From the NCBI RefSeq assembly GCF_018614415.1, contig NZ_JAGGOO010000053.1:1-48300 (forward strand): a stretch of 48,300 nucleotides of DNA, written 5' to 3'. Both the position numbers and the translations under genes were made by a program. Below the pieces are notes generated by a model. It had not been told where the DNA came from and did not search any database. It saw nothing but the letters and a program-made list of their open reading frames with translations. Below, piece after piece: positions 29,949 through 38,490 of this stretch. How positions within the stretch are numbered: position 1 is the stretch's first letter; every line of letters starts with the position of its first letter. This stretch comes from Streptomyces sp. ISL-12. Its GTDB lineage: Bacteria; Actinomycetota; Actinomycetes; Streptomycetales; Streptomycetaceae.

Positions 29949-32291
29949 ATGGAGCACGCCTCCGCTGCGGCGATCGTGGACACCGACGGCCTGGTGACGG
30001 GGTGGAGCGAGGGTGCCCGGCGGCTGACCGGGTACCCGGCCGAGGAGGCCGTGGGCCGGTACGCGCGCGACCTGCTCGCCCAGGACGCGGAGCCCGGTGC
30101 CGGGTCCGCCCAGTCGGGCACGGTCCTGGTGCGCCACCGGGACGGCTCAGCGGTGGCGCTGACGCTGCGCGCCCTGCCGCTGCTCACGGCGGACGGCTCA
30201 CCGGGCGGGTACGTGGTCACCGCCGAGCGGCCGGGCGAGGGCACCTTCGCCCTGACCGGGGAGACCTTCCAGCAGTCGTCCCTGTCGATGTCCGTGCACG
30301 ATGTCGCGCAGCGGTACCTGCGCGCCAACGACACGGCGCTGCGGCTGCTGGGGACCACGGAGCAGCAGCTGCTCGGGCGCCGGCTCTCCGACATCATGGA
30401 GGGCATCGACGCCGACGGCCCGGGCTTCCACCAGTACCTGCGGCAGGTCGCCGAGACCGGCCGCCCCGCGCGCTACGAGACCCTCACGCCCGCTTCCTCC
30501 CCGCTCGGCGAGCACGCCTGGCGGGTGGAGATGTGGCCGGTGCGCGACGCGTCCGGCGCGGTGGCCGCCGTCGCCATGGCCGGGCTGGAGACCACCGAGC
30601 AGCACCGGGCGCGGCAGCGGCTGGCCCTGCTGAACGAGGCCGCGGCGGGCATCGGCACCACCCTGGACGTGGTCCGCACCGCCGAGGAACTGATCGAGCT
30701 GCTGGTACCGCACATGGCCGACTTCGCCGGCGTGGACCTGCTCGACTGGGTGCTGGGCACGGAGGAGCCGGTCGTGGAGTCGGCCACGGACGTCTCGCTG
30801 CGCCGGGTGGCCCACCGCTCCGCCACCGAGAACTATCCCCGGCCCACCCCCCATCTGGGCGAACGGATCGTCCACCCGACGTACTCGATGGCCGCCCAGG
30901 CGCTGCGGGAGGGCCGGGCGGTGCTCAGGGGGCCGGGCGACCCGGACTTCGACCGCTGGATCCGGCTGCGCAACGAGCAGGCCCCGCACAACCGCGCCTG
31001 GCGCCGGAGCCTGCGCTCGGCCCTGGCGGTACCCCTGCGGGCCCGCGGCACCACCCTCGGGGTCGTGCTGCTCGCCCGCGGCGCGCCCGGGGAGCCGTAC
31101 GTAGGCGACGACGTGGCCCTGGCCGAGGAACTCGCCAGCCGGGCGGCCGTCTGTGTGGACAACGCCCGCCGTTTCGCCCGGGAACGCGGCACCGCGCTGG
31201 CCCTCCAGCACAGCCTGCTCCCCACCGGCCTGCCGGGACAGGCGGCGGTGGAGGTGGCCCACCGCTACCTGCCCTCCGGGTCGGCGGCCGGCATCGGCGG
31301 CGACTGGTTCGACGTGATCCCGCTCTCCGGCTGCCGGGTCGCCCTGGTCGTCGGCGACGTCGTCGGCCACGGCATCCCGTCCTCGGCGACCATGGGCCGG
31401 CTGTGCACGGCCGTCCGCACCCTCGCCGACGTCGACCTGCCGCCCGACGAACTCCTCACCCACCTGGACGACCTGGTCAGCCACCTCGCCGCCGGCGGCG
31501 AGGGCGACGAGGCCGCCGAGCTGGGCGCCACCTGCCTCTACGCCGTCTACGACCCCGTGTGCCGCCGCCTCACCGTGGCCGCCGCGGGGCATCCCGCCCC
31601 CGCCGTCCTGCTGCCCGACGGCAGCGCGCGGCTGGTCGACATGACCGCCGGGCCGCCGCTCGGCGTCGGCGGCCTGCCCTTCGAGGCCACGGAACTGGAG
31701 CTGCCCGAGGGCTCCGTCGTCGCCCTGTACACCGACGGCCTCATCGAGGACCGCGTCCGCGACCTCGACCAGGCCACCGCCGAGCTCTGCCACGCCCTGA
31801 CCGCGTCCGTGCCCTCGCTGGACGAGCTGTGCGACAGCGTGCTCAAGGCCGTGATGCCCGAGGACCCCCGCGACGACATCGCCCTGCTGCTGGCCCGCAC
31901 CCGGGCGCTGGGGGCCGAGCAGGTCGCCACCTGGAACATCACCCCCGACCCGGCGCAGGTCGCCGCCACCCGGACCTCCGTCATGGAACGGCTGGCCGCC
32001 TGGGGCCTGGCGGAGACCGCGTTCGTCACCGAACTCGTGGTCAGCGAGCTGGTCACCAACGCCATCCGCTACGGCGAACCCCCCATCCAGCTGCGGCTCA
32101 TCCGCGACCACAGCCTCATCTGCGAGGTCTCCGACGCCAGTTCCACCTCACCGCACCTGCGCCGGGCGCACGCCTACGACGAGGGCGGCCGGGGGCTGCT
32201 GCTGGTCGCCCAGCTCACCCAGCGCTGGGGCAGCCGGCCGACCGGCGGCGGCAAGACCATCTGGGCCGAGCAGTCGCTCCCCCAGGGCTGA
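29949..32291 (+). CDS. PAS-PAS-GAF-PP2C-HATPase regulator (SpoIIE-type phosphatase)
   Basis: A 780-residue cytoplasmic regulator. Two PAS domains (about 5-100 and 105-215), a GAF domain (about 230-405), a SpoIIE-type PP2C phosphatase (about 420-635: GIGGDWFDVIPL, GDVVGHGIPSS, AAAGHPAPAVLL, LYTDGLIEDR) and a C-terminal HATPase (about 645-775: ELVVSELVTNAIRYG and GGRGLLLVAQL). Such proteins dephosphorylate anti-anti-sigma factors and can also act as anti-sigma kinases, so they control SigB-type sigma factors. ATG at 29949 is preferred; an in-frame TTG at 29913 would include a rare TTA codon. Its partner in this genome is not shown. Confidence 0.93.
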   Translation: MEHASAAAIVDTDGLVTGWSEGARRLTGYPAEEAVGRYARDLLAQDAEPGAGSAQSGTVLVRHRDGSAVALTLRALPLLTADGSPGGYVVTAERPGEGTFALTGETFQQSSLSMSVHDVAQRYLRANDTALRLLGTTEQQLLGRRLSDIMEGIDADGPGFHQYLRQVAETGRPARYETLTPASSPLGEHAWRVEMWPVRDASGAVAAVAMAGLETTEQHRARQRLALLNEAAAGIGTTLDVVRTAEELIELLVPHMADFAGVDLLDWVLGTEEPVVESATDVSLRRVAHRSATENYPRPTPHLGERIVHPTYSMAAQALREGRAVLRGPGDPDFDRWIRLRNEQAPHNRAWRRSLRSALAVPLRARGTTLGVVLLARGAPGEPYVGDDVALAEELASRAAVCVDNARRFARERGTALALQHSLLPTGLPGQAAVEVAHRYLPSGSAAGIGGDWFDVIPLSGCRVALVVGDVVGHGIPSSATMGRLCTAVRTLADVDLPPDELLTHLDDLVSHLAAGGEGDEAAELGATCLYAVYDPVCRRLTVAAAGHPAPAVLLPDGSARLVDMTAGPPLGVGGLPFEATELELPEGSVVALYTDGLIEDRVRDLDQATAELCHALTASVPSLDELCDSVLKAVMPEDPRDDIALLLARTRALGAEQVATWNITPDPAQVAATRTSVMERLAAWGLAETAFVTELVVSELVTNAIRYGEPPIQLRLIRDHSLICEVSDASSTSPHLRRAHAYDEGGRGLLLVAQLTQRWGSRPTGGGKTIWAEQSLPQG

Positions 32292-32311
32292 CCGCGCGGC
32301 TCTCCACCGCG

Positions 32312-33142
32312 TCAGAACTCCTCGTGCGTCTCCGGGTCACCGCCGATCCGCCGCCGGGTACGGTCGGCGATCGCCCGCATCTGGTCCGCGTCCAGCTCGA
32401 AGCCGAAGACGTCGAGGTTCTGCCGCTGCCGCCCGGGGTCCGCCGACTTCGGGACCGGCACCGCGCCGAGCTGGAGGTGCCAGCGCAGCACCGCCTGACC
32501 GGGGGTCACCCCGTGGGCGCCGGCCACGGCGGCGACGGCCGGGTCGTCGAGCAGGTCGCTGCCCCGGCCCAGCGGGCTCCAGCTCTCGGTGCGGATGCCC
32601 TTGCCCTCGTGGAAGGCGCGCAGTTCGTCCTGGGGGAGGAGCGGGTGCAGCTCGATCTGGTTGACGGAGGGCAGCACGCCGGTCTCCTTCTCCAACCGCT
32701 CGATGTGCCCGGCGGTGAAGTTGGAGACGCCGATCGACCGGACCAGGCCCTCCTCGCGCAGCTTGATCATGGCCTTCCAGGAGTCGACGTACCGGTCGAC
32801 GCGGGGCAGCGGCCAGTGGATCAGGTACAGGTCGACGTAGTCCAGGCCGAGCCGGGCGCGGGACTGCTCGAAGGAGGCGAGGGTCTCCTCGTAGCCGTGG
32901 TGGCGGCCGGGCAGCTTGGTGGTGACGACGATCTCCTCGCGGGGCACGCCGGCGTCGGTCACGCCGAGGCCGACTCCGGTCTCGTTGCGGTAGTTGGCCG
33001 CGGTGTCGATCAGGCGGTAGCCCAGGCCGAGTGCCTCGGCGACCGCCCGCCGCGCCTCGGCGTCGTCCATCGGCCAGGTGCCCAGCCCCAGCGCGGGGAG
33101 CGCGGTGCCGTCGTTGAGGGTGTGTGCCGGGATGCTGCTCAC
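32312..33142 (-). CDS. Aldo/keto reductase
   Basis: A 276-residue NADPH-dependent oxidoreductase of the AKR superfamily, most like the AKR5 (diketogulonate reductase) group. The catalytic residues are in YRLIDTAANYRNE (Asp, Tyr), TTKLPGRHH (Lys) and LYLIHWPLP (His); NADPH binding is seen in VPKSADPGRQRQNL. It is cytosolic. GTG at 33142 is the likely start. It is convergent with the phosphatase gene and divergent from the dioxygenase gene. The substrate cannot be inferred. Confidence 0.92.
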   Translation of the reverse strand: MSSIPAHTLNDGTALPALGLGTWPMDDAEARRAVAEALGLGYRLIDTAANYRNETGVGLGVTDAGVPREEIVVTTKLPGRHHGYEETLASFEQSRARLGLDYVDLYLIHWPLPRVDRYVDSWKAMIKLREEGLVRSIGVSNFTAGHIERLEKETGVLPSVNQIELHPLLPQDELRAFHEGKGIRTESWSPLGRGSDLLDDPAVAAVAGAHGVTPGQAVLRWHLQLGAVPVPKSADPGRQRQNLDVFGFELDADQMRAIADRTRRRIGGDPETHEEF

Positions 33143-33286
33143 GGGAGACCTTCTCTCGACTGCGTACGGAACGGATGGCGCTTCCAGCCTCCGGGACGGC
33201 GCCGCGGTGATCAACCCGGCGTCGCGGTCCGGGAAGTTCCCGAGGCGCTCTCGCCATACCCGGCGCGGGCTGTCACGATCTTTGGC

Positions 33287-34264
33287 ATGACGACGGACAG
33301 GGGCGGCGCGGAGCGGACGGCACAGCGGGACACGGGGGTCGAGGTGCGGCCCGCCGCGGGGCACATCGGCGCCGACATCACCGGCGTGGACCTGGCCGGC
33401 GACCTCACCGACGCGCAGGTCGCCGCCGTGCGGGCCGCCGTCCTGCGTCACAAGGTGGTGTTCTTCCGCGACCAGCGGCTGGACCACGCCGCGCACGTCG
33501 CCCTGGCCCGCCGGTTCGGCGAACCGGTCGTCCTGCCCCGGCGCGGCAAGGCGTCGCCGCCGGACGTCCCGGAGGTCGAGACGACCGCCGACCGGCTGGA
33601 GCTGGGCGGCCGGTTCGGCATGGAGCACGACGAGTGGCTCGCCCGGCGCCGGCACACCCTGCTGCGCGGCTGGCACTGCGACCACGGCGCCCGCGTCGAC
33701 CCGCCCGCGGCGACCATCCTGCGCGCCGAGACCGTACCGCCGTACGGCGGCGACACCACCTGGTCCAACCTGGCCGCCGCCTACGCCGGGCTCTCCGCCC
33801 CGTTGCGCGCGTTCGCCGACGGACTGCGCGCCGAGCACCGCCTGGGCGTCGGCTACCAGCCCCGCCCGGGCGACGACGCCTACCTCCGCCGCCTGCTGGA
33901 CCACCAGATCGCCACCGTCCACCCGCTGGTCCGCGTCCACCCGGAGACGGGGGAGCGGGTGCTGTACGTCAACGGCTACTACGTCGAGCAGATCACCGGC
34001 CTGTCCCGCCCGGAGAGCGCGGCGGTCCTCCAACTGCTGCTGGAGCAGGCGACCCGGCCCGAGTACACCGTCCGGTTCCGCTGGGAGCCGGGCAGCGTCG
34101 CCTTCTGGGACAACCGGGCCACCATCCACCTGGCGCCCAGCGACAACGCCCACCTGGACCACCCCCGGGTCATGCACCGGGTGATGCTGCACGGCGAGAT
34201 CCCCGTGGGCGTCGACGGCCGCCCCTCCGAACCGCTCACCGGGAGCGCGCCGGGCCGCTGGTGA
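33287..34264 (+). CDS. TauD/TfdA-family Fe(II)/2-oxoglutarate dioxygenase
   Basis: A 325-residue non-haem iron dioxygenase. The iron ligands are H and D in GWHCDHGA and the distal H in VMHRVMLHG; the oxoglutarate arginine follows near HPRVMHR. The start region VRPAAGHIGADITGVDL and FFRDQRL are typical of TauD. Homologues release sulfite from taurine or alkyl sulfates, but there is no sulfonate transporter nearby, so the substrate is open. The stop lies 3 bp from that of the convergent metallophosphoesterase. Confidence 0.92.
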   Translation: MTTDRGGAERTAQRDTGVEVRPAAGHIGADITGVDLAGDLTDAQVAAVRAAVLRHKVVFFRDQRLDHAAHVALARRFGEPVVLPRRGKASPPDVPEVETTADRLELGGRFGMEHDEWLARRRHTLLRGWHCDHGARVDPPAATILRAETVPPYGGDTTWSNLAAAYAGLSAPLRAFADGLRAEHRLGVGYQPRPGDDAYLRRLLDHQIATVHPLVRVHPETGERVLYVNGYYVEQITGLSRPESAAVLQLLLEQATRPEYTVRFRWEPGSVAFWDNRATIHLAPSDNAHLDHPRVMHRVMLHGEIPVGVDGRPSEPLTGSAPGRW

Positions 34265-34267
34265 CCG

Positions 34268-35773
34268 TCACACCAGCGGGATCGTCACCTCGTCCTCGAC
34301 CGGCGGGTCGGTCTCCTGCGCCCGGTTGCCGGTGGCGGCGAAGCAGCGCAGCCGCACCGCCTCCGGGGTGACGTCCAGCCGCAGGAAGCACTTGAAGAAC
34401 GGCGGGCTGTACGTCGCCGAACCCGGTGAGAAGAGCTGCGTGTAGATCTTGCGCACCGGCAGCCGGAATCGTTTCCTCTTCTCGGGCCGCCGCCCGGTGC
34501 CCAGCAGCCCGGCGACCAGCCGGACCCGCCGGGTGACCCGCGCCGCCCCGGCCCCCTGGGCGCGGGTCGGCCCGATGCCGAGCCGCTCGGCGATCACGGC
34601 GGTCGCCTCGGCCTCGGTGAGGGTGAGGAAGCGGCGCAGCCGCAGGCGGCGTCCGTAGAGCGCGCTGTAGAAGGCGAGGGAGTCGCCGCGCAGCGGGTAG
34701 CAGCGGAAGTCCCGCTCGGTGACGCCGCCGACCGAGACCCGGGGGATGGTGTGGGTGGCGTGCATGAAGGCACCGCCGCCGCCCGCGACCACGTACTGGA
34801 TCGTGCGGCCGTCCACGTCGACCGGATAGCGCTGGTAGTTGTGGATGTCACCGCCGATCGCCGCGACGTAGTGATGGGCCGGGTCCCGGACGATGTCGTC
34901 GACGGTGCCGCTGCCCTCGACGGGGCACGGGTGGTGCTCCCCGTCGACGTACAGCGGGGAGCCGGTGACCAGGATCTTCGGCCGCGGTCCCCGGGACACC
35001 TCGCGCAGCCACGCCCCCTGTTCGGCGTCGACGGTCCCCAGCAGCCCGGTGTCGATGCCGACGACGCGTACCGGGCCCGCGTCGATCGCCCAGTACGGTC
35101 CCGGCTGGACGGCCCGCTGCTCGGGCGCCGACCGCAGCCGCCGCGCCTCCGCCAGGTGCCGGCCGTCGTCCGGGCGCGGCCGGTGCCACAGCAGGGAGCG
35201 CAGCCAGGCGCGGGTCAGCGGCCGGGGTTCCGGCTCCGGCGGCAGCGGCGGGGCGTCGCCGCAGAAGACCCGCATGAAGCCGCCGAGGTCCTCGTACCAG
35301 TCGTGGTTGCCGGGTATCGCGTAGATCGGTGCCCGGTAGTCCCGGTAGGGGCGGAAGAACTTGGGGCCGTAGTCGTCGGCGCTGCCCACCGGATAGATCA
35401 CGTCACTGGCGAGCACGGCGAACCGGGTGTCCCCGCCCGCCCGCAGCAGCCCCGGCACGACGGCGTACTGCGGATCGTCGCCCTCTCCCGTGTCGCCGAT
35501 GACCAGGAAGGAGAACCGGTCGGGGTCGTCCCGGCGGATCACCTTGTCGGCAGGGGCCCCGGCCGCCGCCCGCTGCGCCACCCAGCGTCCCCGGGTACGG
35601 CCCGTGGGATCACCGAACCAGGAGGCCAGTACGCCGTTGCGGGCGGCCCACAGCATCCGCGGGTCCAGCCAGGAGATCTTCTCGACCCGCTCCGGCATGA
35701 GCCGCCGGTACGCGCCGCGCTCCGCGGCACCCCAGCCGGCGCCTTCCGCGGTGTCACGTGAGGAATCAGCCAT
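34268..35773 (-). CDS. Metallophosphoesterase
   Basis: A 501-residue calcineurin-like phosphoesterase. Metal ligands are visible in FLVIGDTGEGD, IYAIPGNHDWY, GSPLYVD and GGDIHNYQRY, the usual D-D-N-H-H order, except that the second block reads ASDVIYPVGS in place of GD. A C-terminal 130-residue extension (LTEAEATAVIAERL onward, ending EVTIPLV) may be a separate domain. No signal peptide is evident. ATG at 35773 is chosen over one 54 bp upstream. Substrate unknown. Confidence 0.87.
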   Translation of the reverse strand: MADSSRDTAEGAGWGAAERGAYRRLMPERVEKISWLDPRMLWAARNGVLASWFGDPTGRTRGRWVAQRAAAGAPADKVIRRDDPDRFSFLVIGDTGEGDDPQYAVVPGLLRAGGDTRFAVLASDVIYPVGSADDYGPKFFRPYRDYRAPIYAIPGNHDWYEDLGGFMRVFCGDAPPLPPEPEPRPLTRAWLRSLLWHRPRPDDGRHLAEARRLRSAPEQRAVQPGPYWAIDAGPVRVVGIDTGLLGTVDAEQGAWLREVSRGPRPKILVTGSPLYVDGEHHPCPVEGSGTVDDIVRDPAHHYVAAIGGDIHNYQRYPVDVDGRTIQYVVAGGGGAFMHATHTIPRVSVGGVTERDFRCYPLRGDSLAFYSALYGRRLRLRRFLTLTEAEATAVIAERLGIGPTRAQGAGAARVTRRVRLVAGLLGTGRRPEKRKRFRLPVRKIYTQLFSPGSATYSPPFFKCFLRLDVTPEAVRLRCFAATGNRAQETDPPVEDEVTIPLV

Positions 35774-35887
35774 CCCGGCACCGTAACAACGCCCGCCGGC
35801 CGGGCAGGAGGCGGGATGATCGGTCAACGGCGGCCGGACACGGCCGAGTTCGCGCGCACGGTGACGACTCTGCCGGGAAACCTGCCG

Positions 35888-36733
35888 TCAAATCCGCCGG
35901 GACGGCGAGGAGTCCGGGCGCGAGCCGGCCGACGCGTACGGCACCCCGCCGTGCGGTGCCGCCCGTCCGGACGGCACCGGAGCGCGGTTCCGGTCACCCT
36001 CGCCCAGGACCAGCAGCGGGTCGAACATGACCACCACCCCGGCCAGCAGCAGGAAGACGGCCGGGCCGAGCAGCATCGGCAGCAGCAGCGAGGCCGGCGA
36101 GTCGCCGTCCCAGGTGCCGCCCGAGGTGCCGTGCACATGGACGCCGACCGCGGCCATCCCCGTGTAGTGCATCCCGGAGACCGCGACGCCCATGACCATG
36201 CTGGCCCCCAGACTCGCCAGGAAGCCCCGGACGCTGACCGCCGCCCACAGCGCCGCGCTCGCCGCCACCACGGCGATCACCAGGGAGAGCCCGACCGTCA
36301 GGACGTCGTAGCTCAGGTCCCCGTCGAGCCGCAGCGCGGCCATGCCCAGGTAGTGCATGGCGGCCACCCCCAGCCCGGTGACCAGGCCCGCCAGGGCCGG
36401 CGTGCCGGGCCCGGTACCGCGGTAGCCCACCATGAACACGCCGACGCCGACCACGACGACCGCCACCAGGAGGCTGAGCACGGTGAGCGGGACGTCGTAG
36501 CGGACCCGGGTCTCCTCGACGCGGAAACCCAGCATGGCGATGAAGTGCATCGTCCAGATCCCGCAGCCGATCGAGGCCGCGCCCAGCCCCAGCCAGCCCG
36601 CCTTGAAGGACTGGGGGCTGAGCAGCGTCCGCACCGTGCAGCGCAGCCCCAGCGCCCCGCCCAGGCAGGCCATCAGATAGGCCGCCACCGGCGTCACGAG
36701 CCCGTACCGGAACCCGTCGACCGTGCCTTCCAT
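35888..36733 (-). CDS. MHYT-domain membrane sensor protein
   Basis: A 281-residue integral membrane protein with seven hydrophobic helices and three MHYT motifs: MHFIAM, MHYLGM and MHYTGM. MHYT domains are thought to coordinate copper and sense O2, CO or NO. Here no GGDEF, EAL or kinase domain is attached; the C-terminal 45 residues are polar and Arg/Pro-rich. The function is therefore signal sensing or metal-related with an unknown output. The gene stands alone on the minus strand. Confidence 0.92.
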   Translation of the reverse strand: MEGTVDGFRYGLVTPVAAYLMACLGGALGLRCTVRTLLSPQSFKAGWLGLGAASIGCGIWTMHFIAMLGFRVEETRVRYDVPLTVLSLLVAVVVVGVGVFMVGYRGTGPGTPALAGLVTGLGVAAMHYLGMAALRLDGDLSYDVLTVGLSLVIAVVAASAALWAAVSVRGFLASLGASMVMGVAVSGMHYTGMAAVGVHVHGTSGGTWDGDSPASLLLPMLLGPAVFLLLAGVVVMFDPLLVLGEGDRNRAPVPSGRAAPHGGVPYASAGSRPDSSPSRRI

Positions 36734-36850
36734 GAGCCACCCCCCCCGAAGTCATGGCATGCGGTGCAGGAAGGTTTCTACGGGGCCCGGTCGTGCAATT
36801 GCAAGGGTTTCCGGAGGCGAGGTGAAACGTCCTCTTCCGGAACGACTCCC

Positions 36851-37606
36851 TCAGAACGTCCGCTTCAGCAGGTCCAGCAGGGCCGTCCAGTGCCGTTCGG
36901 TCGCCGCCTCGTCGTACGCGGCGGTGTCGGCCTGGGTGTACCCGTGCGCCGCGCCGGCGTAGACCTCGCAGCGGTGCCGGACGCCGGCCCCGGTCAGCGC
37001 CGCCGCCAGGCGCTCCTGCTGCTCGGGCGGCATGGCGTGGTCCTGGTCGGCGTGGGCGAAGTACACCTCGGCGGTGATCCGGTCGGCCAGCAGGTGCGGG
37101 CTGTCCGGGTCGTCGGTGGCCAGTCCGGCGCCGTGGAAGCCGGCCGCGGCGGCCACCCGGTCGGGGTAGGTGCCCGCCGTGTACAGCGCGAGCCGGGCGC
37201 CCATGCAGTAGCCGGTCAGCGCGACCGGCCCGTCGGCCGCCTCCGGGCACGCGGCCAGCCAGTCGAGGTACGCCCGCGCGTCCCGCATCGCGAGGTCCGG
37301 GGTGAGCGACTGCATGATCGGGCCGAGCCGCTGGAAGATCTCCGGCCGCGCCTGCGGGTCGATGAACTCCGGCAGCTCCACCACCGGCGCCCGGCCGTGC
37401 CGGTAGAAGACGTTGGGCACCAGGACGGTGTAACCGGCCCCGGCGAGCCGGTCGGCCATGGACCGCAGCTGCGGGCGCGGCCCGAAGGCGTCCATGTAGA
37501 GCAGGACCGCGGGATGCGCCCGCCCGTCGTCGGGACGCGTCAGATACGCGTCGGCGGTGCCGTCCTCGGTGGGGATGTCGACAGCGGTTCCCTGTACGGC
37601 GGTCAT
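36851..37606 (-). CDS. Dienelactone hydrolase family protein
   Basis: A 251-residue alpha/beta hydrolase of the dienelactone hydrolase type. The nucleophile is a cysteine in LTGYCMGARLAL, the aspartate is in FAHADQDHAMP and the histidine in YAGAAHGYTQ. The N-terminus (VDIPTEDGTADAYLTRP) matches the family. Soluble and cytoplasmic. ATG at 37606 is preferred; one 33 bp upstream is possible. Substrate unknown. Confidence 0.92.
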   Translation of the reverse strand: MTAVQGTAVDIPTEDGTADAYLTRPDDGRAHPAVLLYMDAFGPRPQLRSMADRLAGAGYTVLVPNVFYRHGRAPVVELPEFIDPQARPEIFQRLGPIMQSLTPDLAMRDARAYLDWLAACPEAADGPVALTGYCMGARLALYTAGTYPDRVAAAAGFHGAGLATDDPDSPHLLADRITAEVYFAHADQDHAMPPEQQERLAAALTGAGVRHRCEVYAGAAHGYTQADTAAYDEAATERHWTALLDLLKRTF

Positions 37607-37759
37607 GGCTGGGCTGCCTCTCTGCGGTGACGTCGGCACACGGCCGCCCGCGGCACGGGCGGACCGGAGATCATCGTGACACGTCCGGTCCCCGGGGCGG
37701 ACGTGCCCCCCGCGCCCGGCAAGCCCCCGTGACCTGCGCTTGAACCGTCTTTTACCCGC

Positions 37760-38380
37760 TCATTCGAAGCGCGTCGGGTCGCCCGCCCCGCGGCGCACGA
37801 TCTCCGGCTCGCCGCCCGAGAAGTCGACGACCGTCGTCGGCTCGGTGCCGCACTCCCCCGAGTCGACGACCGCGTCGACCACGTGGTCGAGCCGGTCCTT
37901 GATCTCCCAGCCCTGGGTCAGCGGCTCGTCCTCGTCGGGCAGCAGCAGCGTGCTGGACAGCAGCGGCTCGCCCAGCTCGGCGAGCAGGGCCTGGGTGACG
38001 ACGTGGTCGGGGATGCGCACACCGACGGTCTTCTTCTTGGGGTGCTGGAGCACCCGCGGCACCTCGCGCGTCGCGGGCAGGATGAAGGTGTAGCTGCCGG
38101 GCGTGGACGCCTTCAGCGCCCGGAACACATCGTTGTCGATCCGTACGAACTGGCCGAGCTGCGCGAATTCCTGGCATACCAGGGTGAAGTGGTGCCGGTC
38201 GTCCAGCTTGCGGATGGACCGGATGCGGTCGATGCCGTCCCGGCTGCCCAGCCGGCAGCCCAGCGCGTAGCAGGAGTCCGTCGGATAGGCGATCAGCGAG
38301 CCCGAGCGGACGCTGTCGGCGACCTGCGCGATGCTGCGCGGCTGGGGGTTGTCGGGGTGCACGTCGAAGTACTTCGCCAT
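37760..38380 (-). CDS. YciO/Sua5/TsaC family protein
   Basis: A 206-residue member of the YrdC/Sua5 superfamily, closest to YciO (start MAKYFDVHPDNPQPR). TsaC/Sua5 proteins make threonylcarbamoyl-AMP for tRNA t6A; YciO members are related and less well understood. Motifs include LIAYPTDSCYALGC, RSIRKLDDRHHFTLVC and SGECGTEPTTVVDF. Length is normal. The gene is monocistronic and divergent from the PucR-type regulator. Confidence 0.91.
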   Translation of the reverse strand: MAKYFDVHPDNPQPRSIAQVADSVRSGSLIAYPTDSCYALGCRLGSRDGIDRIRSIRKLDDRHHFTLVCQEFAQLGQFVRIDNDVFRALKASTPGSYTFILPATREVPRVLQHPKKKTVGVRIPDHVVTQALLAELGEPLLSSTLLLPDEDEPLTQGWEIKDRLDHVVDAVVDSGECGTEPTTVVDFSGGEPEIVRRGAGDPTRFE

Positions 38381-38490
38381 CCGCCGAGCTTAAGCCCCCG
38401 GCCCCGCCCCGCCCGGCCCGCCCCGGCCGTCCGGCCGGGATGATGGGGCGGGAGACCGAACACCCGAGAAGACGAGAAGAGAGGGACGAC

